From Gloeocapsa sp. UFS-A4-WI-NPMV-4B04 (GTDB taxonomy: Bacteria; Cyanobacteriota; Cyanobacteriia; Cyanobacteriales; Chroococcidiopsidaceae), in assembly GCA_019359535.1 (NCBI GenBank), contig JAHHHE010000010.1, positions 1-51,747 of the forward strand: a stretch of 51,747 bases of DNA. Direction: 5' to 3'. The position numbers and the translations under genes were made by a program. Of this stretch, positions 27,058-35,726 are shown piece after piece (position 1 is the stretch's first letter; every line of letters begins with the position of its first letter). The notes beneath the pieces were generated by a model. It was not told the origin of the DNA, made no database searches, and saw only the letters and a program-made list of their open reading frames with translations.

Positions 27058-29394
27058 TTAGCTAATCGTCGTCTGCGTAATGTCTGCATCCACCAACAGC
27101 GTCGCTGCACCAGCCGTATACTGTCTGTAGAGGACACTATCTACAGTCGTTGTGCCACTAATTGTCCAGCCTTGTGCAGTTGATGTCACTTTATCACCAG
27201 CATTACCGTTGACAATCAAGCGGTTAGTTGTATCTGATAAATCCAACACATCAAGGCGCGTGAATGCCAGACTATTATTGCCCCTGCCTGTGATATCAAT
27301 AATCTCGAAAGCAGTGAATTTATTATTGGAGATGGTAGTTAGGTCGATACTGTCACTGCCGTCAATGCGTAAAGTGTCAACGCCACTGCCGCCGTTGCTG
27401 CGTCTGTCAGTTGCGCCGAAGTTGAGGGTATCATTGCCAGCACCGCCGATAAGGACATCAATACCTGCACCACCAATAAGGCGATCATTACCCAAGCCAC
27501 CAATCAAGATGTCGTCGCCAGCAGTGCCAGTGAGAGTATCATTACCTGCTGTGCCAGCATTAGTAACTCTATTGGTAAAGTCACGACCAAAGATTACATA
27601 GCTATCCGTACTGTAACCAGTCACACCAGCCCCAATGATGATGTCATCAAAGCCATCGCCGTTGACATCTCCTCCTGAACTAACAGAACCACCTGACTGC
27701 TGCCCTGCGTCCGTGCCATTAATTACAAAGCCATTGCTGCCATCGAGGGCAGAGACGTTGAAGCTGGCCCCAAAACCTACTGCCTTGCCAAAAACAACAT
27801 AACTTTTGCCAGCCCCAGATTGATTGTTTGCAACAGCATCCTTAACCCCCAACAGTAGGTCATCAAAGCCATCGCCGTTGACATCGCCTGCCCCACTAGC
27901 TGAATAGCCTGAGACGTTAAGCTTAAAGCCGTTAGTACCGTTGAGTGTAGAGAGGTTGAGGTTAGTGCCAAAACCCCCTGCCTTACCGAACACTACATAA
28001 CTCTCGCCAGCGCCCCTAGTGCCGCTCAGGAGGTCATCGAAGCTATCGCCATTAACATCACCCGCAGAACTGATCGGACTGCCTGATAAGTCATTAGCAT
28101 TAATGCCATTAATTTTAAAGCCGTTGTTACCGTTGAGGGTAGAAAGGTTAAAGTTGGCATCAAACCCCTCCGCCTTACCGAATACTACATAACTCTGTCC
28201 AGCATTATTTTGACCATTAGGGTCAGCAACTACATCGCCGATAATGATGTCATCGAAGCCATCACCGTTGACATCGCCTGCCTCACTGACATTACCGCCT
28301 GAGAAATTAATGCCATTATTAATTTTAAAGCCGTTGTTACCGTTGAGGGTAGAAAGATCAAGGTTGGCATCAAAGCCCCCCGCATTGCCGAAGACCACAT
28401 AACTTTGTCCAGGGCCATCATAGCCGTTGGGAGTAGAATCCCCGATAATGATGTCATCGAAGCCATCACCGTTGACATCGCCTGCCTCACTGATTGACAA
28501 GTTTGAAGCGTTAATCTTAAAGCCGTTAGTGCCATTGAGTGTAGAGACATTAAGGCTAGTTTCAAAGCCACTTGCTTTACCAAACACTACATATGAATAT
28601 TGACTATTTCCACCATCTGGCTCTCCGATTAGCAGGTCATCGAAACCGTCACCATTGATATCGCCTGCATTACTGACAGAGACTGAACCATTATTAGATG
28701 TAGATATGCCGTTGATCTCAAAGCGGTTGAAGCCATCACCAAAGCCACCTGCCTTACCAAAGACTACATATGCTGTACCACTATAATAGCCACCCTCTTT
28801 GATCAAAAGGTCATCGAAGCCATCGCCGTTGATACCACCCGCATCACTGACTGAATCTATCCCTGATGCATAACGCGATGGCGTGCCTCGAATCTGAAAG
28901 CCGTTGGTGCCATTGAGGTCAACAAGGTCAAACTCACTAAACCTAAAGTATTTACCATTAAGATTCAGACCTGTGCTGCCTTGGACGATCGCTATTAGTT
29001 CATCTGGCTCAGTACCGGGTTTGTTAAGATATACTGCTGTACCTCCAGGTAAACCAGTAGGAGAAGCAGCTAGGCGGTAATCAGTCCTGAGTCCATTAAG
29101 CTTAATAAAATCCTCGGTGGTATTAAAGTCAGTAATTAAGGCATAATCACCCCTACCAGCAGCTGCTCTATTGCGATCATCATAGAAAACCTCGTTGGTA
29201 TTTCCGAGAAAGAATATGTCACTTCCTACCCCGCCAGTTAGTGTATCCCTCTCCCCAACACCTCCAGAACTACCAAACAAGACATCATCACCTGCTCCCC
29301 CATTGAGGTTGTCGTTGCCTGCTAGCCCTCTAAGGAAGTTGGTACCAACATTACCAATGATTGTGTTAATTAAGACTGTTGCCTGTGCCATCAC
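27058..29394 (-). CDS. RTX/FG-GAP repeat calcium-binding protein, C-terminal part
   Basis: A 778-residue frame that is the downstream part of one larger gene. It starts with RTX nonapeptides (GLAGNDNLNGGAGDDVLFG), continues with seven FG-GAP beta-propeller blades (each with an AGDVNGDGFDD-type calcium loop), a second RTX block (GTAGDDILIGGLGNDRLIGG, about 620-665), and a C-terminal domain ending near AATLLVDADITQTTIS. Proteins of this kind are exported by type I secretion through an uncleaved C-terminal signal and act outside the cell, often in adhesion or as S-layer-like components. The MMAQ start lies inside the frameshift zone and is probably not real. Confidence 0.85.
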   Translation of the reverse strand: MMAQATVLINTIIGNVGTNFLRGLAGNDNLNGGAGDDVLFGSSGGVGERDTLTGGVGSDIFFLGNTNEVFYDDRNRAAAGRGDYALITDFNTTEDFIKLNGLRTDYRLAASPTGLPGGTAVYLNKPGTEPDELIAIVQGSTGLNLNGKYFRFSEFDLVDLNGTNGFQIRGTPSRYASGIDSVSDAGGINGDGFDDLLIKEGGYYSGTAYVVFGKAGGFGDGFNRFEINGISTSNNGSVSVSNAGDINGDGFDDLLIGEPDGGNSQYSYVVFGKASGFETSLNVSTLNGTNGFKINASNLSISEAGDVNGDGFDDIIIGDSTPNGYDGPGQSYVVFGNAGGFDANLDLSTLNGNNGFKINNGINFSGGNVSEAGDVNGDGFDDIIIGDVVADPNGQNNAGQSYVVFGKAEGFDANFNLSTLNGNNGFKINGINANDLSGSPISSAGDVNGDSFDDLLSGTRGAGESYVVFGKAGGFGTNLNLSTLNGTNGFKLNVSGYSASGAGDVNGDGFDDLLLGVKDAVANNQSGAGKSYVVFGKAVGFGASFNVSALDGSNGFVINGTDAGQQSGGSVSSGGDVNGDGFDDIIIGAGVTGYSTDSYVIFGRDFTNRVTNAGTAGNDTLTGTAGDDILIGGLGNDRLIGGAGIDVLIGGAGNDTLNFGATDRRSNGGSGVDTLRIDGSDSIDLTTISNNKFTAFEIIDITGRGNNSLAFTRLDVLDLSDTTNRLIVNGNAGDKVTSTAQGWTISGTTTVDSVLYRQYTAGAATLLVDADITQTTIS
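27637..28880 (-). repeat. Seven FG-GAP coding repeats
   Basis: The DNA coding for GDVNGDGFDD-type loops recurs seven times (near 27650, 27870, 28040, 28250, 28460, 28640 and 28820), spaced roughly 170-220 bases. Seven units would close a seven-bladed propeller, as in the integrin alpha head. Confidence 0.8.
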
Positions 29395-30172
29395 TGCTGC
29401 TGAAGAAGGTATTCCTTGTTAGCGTCAAATTCTCCAAGTTGTCGTCTAGCCTATAGCTATAAGAAACCACAACGGTATCTATACCTGCATTTGTAGCCTC
29501 CGTAATGGTATCTGGAGATCCAACAAGGATGTAAGTATCGTTCCCATTACCGCCATACAGAGTATCACCCGTGTAGTCATAGCGATCAAAAGGATTTTCA
29601 CGACCATATGGATCGCCGTACAGAGTATCGTTGCCGTCGCCGCCATATAGAATTTCGCTCTCGCTGTAGTTGTAGTCGTCGTAGGATACAATATAATTAA
29701 GCAGGACATCGTCTCCATCGCCGCCATATAGAGTATCTGTACCGCTACCGCCATCTAGGGTGTCATTACCTAATTCCCCTCTAAGAATGTTGCTACCGTC
29801 ATTACCAGTGATTATGTTATTCAGGCTGTTGCCTGTACCATTGATCGTGCCATTCCCCGTCAGCGTCAGGTTATCCAAGTTACTACCCAACGTATAGCTA
29901 ATAGAAGACACAACAGTATCTACACCTGCATTAGTAGCTTCGGTAACAGTGTCATTAATGTTGTCAACGAGGTAGAGATCATTACCAGTTCCCCCAATCA
30001 AAGTATCAATACCAATACCACCGTCTAGAGTATCGTTGCCACCTCCACCCTCAAGTCTGTCGTTGCCACCTAACCCAAGTAAACTATCGTTGCCAGCTAA
30101 TCCAAATAATTGATCAGCAGATGCTGTACCTGTGAGAGTATCGTTGCCAGGAGTTCCAGTCTTATTCGCCAT
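29366..30172 (-). CDS. RTX calcium-binding protein, N-terminal part
   Basis: A 268-residue frame that is the upstream part of the gene continued at 27058-29394. MANKTGTPGNDTLTG begins a run of RTX nonapeptides (GGxGxDxLx) forming Ca-bound parallel beta-rolls, alternating with blocks of the form NLTLTGNGTINGTGNSLNNIITG. It ends at GTGNSLN followed by TAA. In a next copy of the block the same motif reads NSLNN-T-II-GN, and the other frame carries exactly that (NTIIGNVGT), so one extra base near 29368-29371 makes the stop. There is no N-terminal signal peptide, as expected for type I export. Confidence 0.85.
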   Translation of the reverse strand: MANKTGTPGNDTLTGTASADQLFGLAGNDSLLGLGGNDRLEGGGGNDTLDGGIGIDTLIGGTGNDLYLVDNINDTVTEATNAGVDTVVSSISYTLGSNLDNLTLTGNGTINGTGNSLNNIITGNDGSNILRGELGNDTLDGGSGTDTLYGGDGDDVLLNYIVSYDDYNYSESEILYGGDGNDTLYGDPYGRENPFDRYDYTGDTLYGGNGNDTYILVGSPDTITEATNAGIDTVVVSYSYRLDDNLENLTLTRNTFFSSSDGTGNSLN

Positions 30173-30799
30173 TATTTTGGCTCCCTATTTTGTTGAGTAA
30201 AAACCGTAGGTTTCTACATAATTTTTTAATATATTGAAAGCAAAAGCCTCATGTCCTCGTTGTGCAGGACACGGCAATAAAAATCATTATTTGCGGTGAG
30301 GAAATAAGATTATTTACTAGGCTTTAATAAATAGAGTAGATCCAGAACTAAAATTACGATATAAATTTTTGATAAAGTCAACGGCAAAAATACCGCTATT
30401 ATTTAAAGTCTTTGTGAAGCTAAATATTTAAGCTTGATTAAATTAAAAATTACGTATCATTAACACAATTACCATAATTTCGGCATCGGTTGATCCCCTA
30501 ATTCATCTTAAAAAGGAAGCGATCGCAAGTCCTGTAAACTTACAATATTTCGTTGCCTGCTGCATCTATGCAGACATCTTAAAAATCTCTATTTTGTGAA
30601 GAGCTAAAAATGTCTTTGCTGACTTTGGGCATCGCATTTATCTTTGCTGTCAACCCTACGACTGATGTAAGCACAACTTAAGCTGCATTAATTTAGTTAA
30701 TAAAAGTTTACGTAATTGCACTCAACCGCAGCAAACTTTTCTAAATTACCTTTCCTGTGAAGGTAAAAAATTTGTAATGAATAATTTTAAGGAGTAGCA
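30173..30799. other. Intergenic region, 627 bases
   Basis: Divergent space between the RTX gene and the SDR gene. A 6-bp hairpin TGTCCT...AGGACA (30252-30271) lies on the RTX promoter side. A 23-codon hydrophobic frame at 30610-30681 is too short to support. AAGGAG just before 30800 is the ribosome site of the SDR gene. Confidence 0.45.
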
Positions 30800-31813
30800 G
30801 TGACACAACTTAAACCAATTAATCAGCAAGTTGTCGCCGTCGTTGGCGCTTCCAGTGGGATTGGGCGTGATACAGCCCTTCGATTCGCAAAGCTTGGAGC
30901 AAAAGTAGTTGTCTCTGCGCGAAGCCAATCGGGGTTAGAGTCCTTAGTAGACGAAATTCGCTCTCTTGGAGGCGAGGCAACTTATATAGTCGCTGATGTG
31001 AGCGATTTTGAGCAGGTAAAAGCGATCGCAGACAAAACAGTCGAAGTATACGGGCGACTTGATACATGGGTACATTCCTCCGCTACTGGTGTCTTTGCTC
31101 CTTTCGACAACATTACACCAGAAGAATTTAAGCGCATTATTGATGTTACCCTCATGGGGCAGGTATACGGCGCAATGGCGGCACTACCTCATCTTAAACG
31201 TGAGGGGCGCGGGGCGCTGATCCACATTTCCTCAATGGAAGGCAGGCGGGCATTACCGTTACAAAGTCCCTACTCTACAGCAAAGCATGGTTTAGAAGGT
31301 TTCCTCGAAGCTTTGCGCGTCGAGCTAAAACATGAAGGATTACCCATCAGTGTGACAAGTATCAAGCCAGCCGTCATCAATACACCTTTTTACAACAATG
31401 GACGCACAAAGTTAGGCGTAAAACCAACAGGGATACCGCCATACTACCAGCCGAGCCTTGTTACCGATGCTATTGTTTATGTCGCCGAACATCCAACTCG
31501 TGACTTCATTGTTGGGGATGTTGGCAGAGCATTAGATGTGCTGCAACGGCTTTCACCCGGGCTAGTGGATAACATTTTGCTGCTCGTTGGCTTCCCCTTG
31601 CAGCGCACAACTGAACCAAAGTCAGAAGACGCACCAGATAATCTCTATGAGCCTGTGCCAGCGCACGATCGCATTGAGGGAGATTTTGGTAACTTGACAA
31701 TACCAAGTTTGACTGATTGGTTTGAAAGGAATCCACCAATTAAGTGGGGCGCTTTGGCAGTTGCCGCATTAGGAGTTGCAGCAGTTTTAGGTGGCTTAAC
31801 TCCCAAAGAATGA
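30800..31813 (+). CDS. SDR-family oxidoreductase with C-terminal membrane helix
   Basis: 337 residues. The NAD(P)-binding VVGASSGIGRDTA (about 16), the catalytic Ser in HISSMEG and YSTAKHG (Tyr and Lys) make it a classical short-chain dehydrogenase. The C-terminal 80 residues are additional, with a TM-like end (WGALAVAALGVAAVLGGL, about 316-333), so the enzyme is probably attached to a membrane. The start is GTG, decided by AAGGAG six bases upstream. The substrate is not known. Perfect hairpin 13 bases after the stop. Confidence 0.9.
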   Translation: MTQLKPINQQVVAVVGASSGIGRDTALRFAKLGAKVVVSARSQSGLESLVDEIRSLGGEATYIVADVSDFEQVKAIADKTVEVYGRLDTWVHSSATGVFAPFDNITPEEFKRIIDVTLMGQVYGAMAALPHLKREGRGALIHISSMEGRRALPLQSPYSTAKHGLEGFLEALRVELKHEGLPISVTSIKPAVINTPFYNNGRTKLGVKPTGIPPYYQPSLVTDAIVYVAEHPTRDFIVGDVGRALDVLQRLSPGLVDNILLLVGFPLQRTTEPKSEDAPDNLYEPVPAHDRIEGDFGNLTIPSLTDWFERNPPIKWGALAVAALGVAAVLGGLTPKE

Positions 31814-31825
31814 TTGTTAGGCGAT

Positions 31826-31850
31826 CTCTAACAGGCAAGTCCTGTTAGAG
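31826..31850. terminator. Perfect 10-bp hairpin after the SDR gene
   Basis: CTCTAACAGG (31826-31835) pairs with CCTGTTAGAG (31841-31850) across a 5-base loop, 13 bases after the stop. No T-tract follows, so it may be a stabilising or processing hairpin rather than a classic terminator. Confidence 0.55.
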
Positions 31851-32053
31851 CATAGCTTTGAGACTAGGCTGATTAAATTTCTGCCTGCTGTGGTTATAAT
31901 TTAATCCCCTCGAAAGAGACAAGCTTGATACCAATCGGGGTATCTTCATAAAAACTTCAATAGCTGATTAGCAAATTTAATTTCTAGCTATTCCAGAAGT
32001 CACCCCAAAAAACCGCGCTTAAATCTTTAAAAGCAAAACTGAGGATATATTCT

Positions 32054-32377
32054 ATGTCTAATGAACCAAATAATACAGTGCTACCAGAAGATCCATCCGA
32101 AGCTGAACCCGGAAGAGGTGCGCCCGGAGATGACCACATTGGAGTTCAGTTAGCACAAGATCCAACATTAATCAATGCTCCTGATGCCATAATTCCGTCA
32201 AATGCTCCTACAGAAGAGAGCGTACATCAGCTAGAAGCTTTTGAAGAGCAAGAAAAAGAGGAAGGAGAGGGTTTTACTACTACAGACGGCTTTGTCGTAG
32301 ATGAAGCTGGGTTGCTTAACAACTTTGCAATCGAGCCTCCAATGTATTATGAAGGCGAAGAACCACCTGTAAGCTAA
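32054..32377 (+). CDS. Small acidic, disordered-looking protein
   Basis: 107 residues with many Glu, Asp and Pro and no basic clusters (QLEAFEEQEKEEGEGF; MYYEGEEPPVS end). GAGGAT precedes the ATG. No domain, signal peptide or TM helix is visible. It appears intrinsically disordered. It follows the SDR gene by 240 bases. Function unknown. Confidence 0.6.
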   Translation: MSNEPNNTVLPEDPSEAEPGRGAPGDDHIGVQLAQDPTLINAPDAIIPSNAPTEESVHQLEAFEEQEKEEGEGFTTTDGFVVDEAGLLNNFAIEPPMYYEGEEPPVS

Positions 32378-32442
32378 TGTCAAGCGGGGGAGCAGGGACG
32401 ATAAGTGATGAGTGGTAAGCGGCTAGTGATTAATATTTTCCC

Positions 32443-32477
32443 GACCCCTGACCCCTAACCCCTAACCCCTGACCCCT
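32443..32477. repeat. Five tandem 7-mers RACCCCT
   Basis: GACCCCT, GACCCCT, AACCCCT, AACCCCT, GACCCCT in perfect phase. This is a cyanobacterial STRR heptamer. The reverse complement of the same unit occurs inside the second GH3 gene at 43719-43749. Confidence 0.85.
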
Positions 32478-32484
32478 TTCTCCC

Positions 32485-33726
32485 TCAAGCCTTAAAAACG
32501 ATCGCTGGATCAAGCTTGGTTACTTTTTGAATAGCAAAAACTGCGGAACCGACACACATTAAAATTGTGACTCCAAAAACCGCGATCGCAGCTACTGGTG
32601 TAATTAAAATTAGAATACCTTGAGTTGCAAAAGTCCAAGCTCCCACACCAAAGCACAAAATAATACCAGGTAAATAACCTAAAACCGACATCCACAGCGC
32701 CTGCTCAATAATTACACCATAAATCACCCAATCAGACGCGCCCATCGCTTTGAGCGTCCCAAATTCCTGCAAATGATCAGATACTGAGGAGTAAAGAATC
32801 TGAGCAACAATAATTACTCCCACAATTACTCCCACTGCTGCACCTAAACCTAGCAGAAATCCAATTCCTGTTCGCTTTTGCCAAAAGTTTTGAGTTTTTT
32901 TTGCTAACTCGCTACGAGTGAAAGCACGAGTATTTGGTAGAGCTGCTTCTAACTTCTGCTTAAGTGCTTGTAAATCTTCGCCAGGCTTGGCTTTAATTAA
33001 AACATAAGTTATTAAATCTGATGCGGCTAATTTTTTTGGCGTAGGTAGAGAATTTTTACTTTGATCTATATAAGTATTACTACACTGAAGGTCTGTCGAG
33101 CCTGCTTGTAATTTGCACGACAAATTGGAAGTTTGACCAGAATTTGAGTAAGCGTTGGCACTTTCTAGGGAAGTGAACATAAAAGGATTCGAGGCAATTG
33201 AGCGGTTTCCTTTGGTTAAACCGACTACCTTTGCGGGTAAAGAGCTAACTTCAACCGTTTCACCGATTCGGTTTACATTTAGCGAACTGAAGTTAGTAAT
33301 ATCTACTATTGTTGTATAGGGCTGCTCTAGCGCACTTAAGCTTCCTTGAATAATATTTTTTGGTGCAAATAATTCTCCTTTGGGATCAAATCCGATTACT
33401 CTTACTGGAGTAATTTCGCCTTGTGAGTGTCGCCAGATACCGCCTCTAACAATTAGCGCTTCTGCTCGTGTTACACCTCCCACTCGTTGAGCCTGAACTA
33501 AATTTGTTAAGGGAATTGGCAGTGTTAAATCAGTGTGTACCAAGCTTTCTGAAGCCACCCAAAGATCAGCATCAGAATTGTTAATTAATTGAGTAGTAGA
33601 ACGAGTAAAGCCAGCGAAGATCCCTGTTTGAATTGTGACTAGGCTAACGGCAAACATAATCCCTGCTTGAGCTACAAGAAAGCGAGGGATGTCTTCAAGC
33701 AGGTTTTTACGAGCAAGTGAAACCAC
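32485..33726 (-). CDS. DevC-like ABC transporter permease (FtsX/MacB type)
   Basis: 413 residues with the MacB/FtsX layout. TM1 is near 18-38 (FLVAQAGIMFAVSLVTIQTGIFAGF), followed by a large periplasmic domain (about 45-290) and three C-terminal TM helices (about 295-400: GFLLGLGAAVGVIVGVIIVAQILY and following). It matches the DevC permease of DevBCA-type export systems, which move glycolipids or other hydrophobic molecules across the envelope. No devA or devB lies beside it. It follows the radical SAM gene by 30 bases on the same strand and is probably cotranscribed with it. Confidence 0.88.
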   Translation of the reverse strand: MVSLARKNLLEDIPRFLVAQAGIMFAVSLVTIQTGIFAGFTRSTTQLINNSDADLWVASESLVHTDLTLPIPLTNLVQAQRVGGVTRAEALIVRGGIWRHSQGEITPVRVIGFDPKGELFAPKNIIQGSLSALEQPYTTIVDITNFSSLNVNRIGETVEVSSLPAKVVGLTKGNRSIASNPFMFTSLESANAYSNSGQTSNLSCKLQAGSTDLQCSNTYIDQSKNSLPTPKKLAASDLITYVLIKAKPGEDLQALKQKLEAALPNTRAFTRSELAKKTQNFWQKRTGIGFLLGLGAAVGVIVGVIIVAQILYSSVSDHLQEFGTLKAMGASDWVIYGVIIEQALWMSVLGYLPGIILCFGVGAWTFATQGILILITPVAAIAVFGVTILMCVGSAVFAIQKVTKLDPAIVFKA

Positions 33727-33756
33727 AGAAATGATGTTACAAAGATATATGCAATT

Positions 33757-35370
33757 TTAACTCGCAATTCTTTCTGAAACTGCTGGACTAAATCCACTAA
33801 CAGGTTTTACCTCATGCTGATTAAACTTGGCTACTCCTGCTAGATATTCATTTAATTGCCCTTCAATTTCTTGGCGCACAACTTGGCGATAGTCGATAAA
33901 GTGTTCGATTAAAGCGCAATTGCTCAAGTAAGGTACAAACACGCCTGAATTATGCCGCATAATTGAAAATAACTGCTGCCAGAACTGAAAGCGGGTATTA
34001 CGCTTAATTCCTTGTCGCCAGAAAATAGTTAATACTGCCTTAAGTTCAACTAATTCAAACATCCGAAATGGCGCTTTGTGGGGCGCTGGCTTCATGCCCA
34101 TAAAGTGCCGATATACTCTTGATAGATAACGGCTGGGTTCATAAAGTTCCCAAAAACAGTTAACATATTCACGCGCTAGTTCTTCAGGCGGTCTAGTGGG
34201 AATAAAGTTAGTCAGCGTCATTTGATGTCCAGAGGTTTCAAAGCTATCCTCTAGTAAACGACCTTCCTTTTGAAGTCGCTTTGATAGTGCTGTGTTGGGT
34301 AATGCTTGTAACAGACCAAACATTGCTTTGGGGATAGATGTCGCTTCTACAAAGTCAATAATGCGATCGCCTGCGCCTGCTTTTTCCCCATCAAAGCCTA
34401 GAATAAACCCAGCCATCACACTTAATCCGGCATGATTGATTTTCTGCACAGATTCCACTAAAGAATTGCGCGTATTTTGGAATTTCTGAGTTAGTGCTAG
34501 GCTATCGGTGTCTGGTGTCTCAATGCCCAAAAATACAGCCCCAAAATTAGCAGCAACCATCAATTCCAACAATTCATCATCTTGTGCTAAATCTATCGAA
34601 GCTTCAGTCGCTAGGCGGAAGGGGTATTTATTCTTTGCCATCCAAGGGCCAAGTTCACGTAGTAACAGCTTGACATTGCGCTTGTTACCAATGAAGTTGT
34701 CATCCACCATAAAAACAGAGCGCCGCCAGCCTAAGTCGTAAAGAGCTTGCAATTCTGCTATTATCTGGGCGGGTGTTTTGGTGCGCGGCTTACGTCCATA
34801 AAGCACAATAATGTCGCAGAACTCGCACTGGAAAGGGCAACCCCGCGAGAATTGCACCGACATTTCGAGGTAGGCCTTCATATCCAGCAGATCAAATCTG
34901 GGAATCGGTGTAGAAGTTACATCCGGCTTCTCACCTCCGGCTGTAAATACACCCTTAGTTTCACCCCGCTCCAAAGCTTCAACAAACATTGGCAGCGTAA
35001 TCTCGCCTTCATCTAAAATCAGAAAGTCTACCCCTGCTTCCTGCGCTGCTTGGGGTACTGACGTTACATAAGGACCACCCGCGGCTACTAATTTGCCGCG
35101 CTCCTTCGCTTCACGGATTAGGTGCAACATATCGGGTTTTTGGACAATCATCCCCGAAATTATGACTACATCTGCCCAATTCCAGTCAGCTTCAGTTTCA
35201 AACTGAGCATTGCGATCAACTAGGCGAAACTCCCAACTTTGAGGCAGTATAGCTGCTACTGTAATTAACCCTAGAGGAGGAAGCGTAACTTTGCAGCCAA
35301 TCAGTTCTATTGCTTTGTCAAAAGACCAGAATGATTTAGGAAAAAGGGGATATAAAAGTAAAACTCGCAT
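33757..35370 (-). CDS. B12-binding radical SAM enzyme with DUF4070
   Basis: About 537 residues. The N-terminal cobalamin-binding domain (about 1-165: LLLYPLFPKSFW, VGGPYVTS-like AAGGPYV) is followed by the radical SAM core with FSRGCPFQCEFCDI (CxxxCxxC 4Fe-4S ligands) and a C-terminal DUF4070 region. Such enzymes methylate or rearrange unactivated carbons. It belongs to the family that includes the hopanoid C-2 methylase HpnP, but close non-HpnP paralogues are common in cyanobacteria and I cannot tell which this is. The ATG at 35370 is preferred to a TTG at 35382. Confidence 0.88.
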   Translation of the reverse strand: MRVLLLYPLFPKSFWSFDKAIELIGCKVTLPPLGLITVAAILPQSWEFRLVDRNAQFETEADWNWADVVIISGMIVQKPDMLHLIREAKERGKLVAAGGPYVTSVPQAAQEAGVDFLILDEGEITLPMFVEALERGETKGVFTAGGEKPDVTSTPIPRFDLLDMKAYLEMSVQFSRGCPFQCEFCDIIVLYGRKPRTKTPAQIIAELQALYDLGWRRSVFMVDDNFIGNKRNVKLLLRELGPWMAKNKYPFRLATEASIDLAQDDELLELMVAANFGAVFLGIETPDTDSLALTQKFQNTRNSLVESVQKINHAGLSVMAGFILGFDGEKAGAGDRIIDFVEATSIPKAMFGLLQALPNTALSKRLQKEGRLLEDSFETSGHQMTLTNFIPTRPPEELAREYVNCFWELYEPSRYLSRVYRHFMGMKPAPHKAPFRMFELVELKAVLTIFWRQGIKRNTRFQFWQQLFSIMRHNSGVFVPYLSNCALIEHFIDYRQVVRQEIEGQLNEYLAGVAKFNQHEVKPVSGFSPAVSERIAS

Positions 35371-35382
35371 TATCTTCGTCAA

Positions 35383-35726
35383 TCCTCACACTAATTAAAT
35401 TAGGCAGGTCTAAATAAACTGAAAAGACCTTCCCATACACGAGAACAGTCTAGGGTTGATTATATTTATGTTTACTTTGCCTGGGCGAATTCAAAAATTA
35501 ACTCCTGCCGTTTCACACAAATCCTACCGCAGAATTATTTTGATTTTAAGCTAGCTTGTGTTCACAAATACAAATCTACACGATTCACCAAATCTATCTG
35601 AGGATTATTTGCTAGCGTTTTTGAATACATATCTATTTGCGAGCGCATTTTTAGGAGATATTGCTGCCTAACACCGTGTTTTAGGCGATGTTGGCAGCAA
35701 AACTTTGTAGCTAAATCCTTGCGAGA
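35383..35726. other. Intergenic region, 344 bases
   Basis: It holds the promoter of the radical SAM/DevC operon and the end of the amidohydrolase transcript. The only structure seen is the hairpin at 35661-35700. Confidence 0.4.
35661..35700 (-). terminator. Hairpin after the amidohydrolase gene
   Basis: TTGCTGCC (35661-35668) pairs with GGCAGCAA (35693-35700), extended by AACA/TGTT after a one-base bulge. It lies 26 bases beyond the stop of the minus-strand gene. No T-tract on that strand. Confidence 0.45.

Noticed and set aside
27637..28880. Regularly spaced repeats that could suggest a CRISPR array
   Set aside because: The spacing is about 170-220 bases and the repeats code for FG-GAP calcium loops in one long frame, so they are protein repeats.
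30610..30681. A 23-codon hydrophobic reading frame (MSLLTLGIAFIFAV...)
   Set aside because: No convincing ribosome site and too short to tell from chance in an AT-rich gap.
33757..35370. Naming the radical SAM gene hpnP
   Set aside because: The family match is good, but related cyanobacterial paralogues have the same motifs and there are no hopanoid genes in the window.
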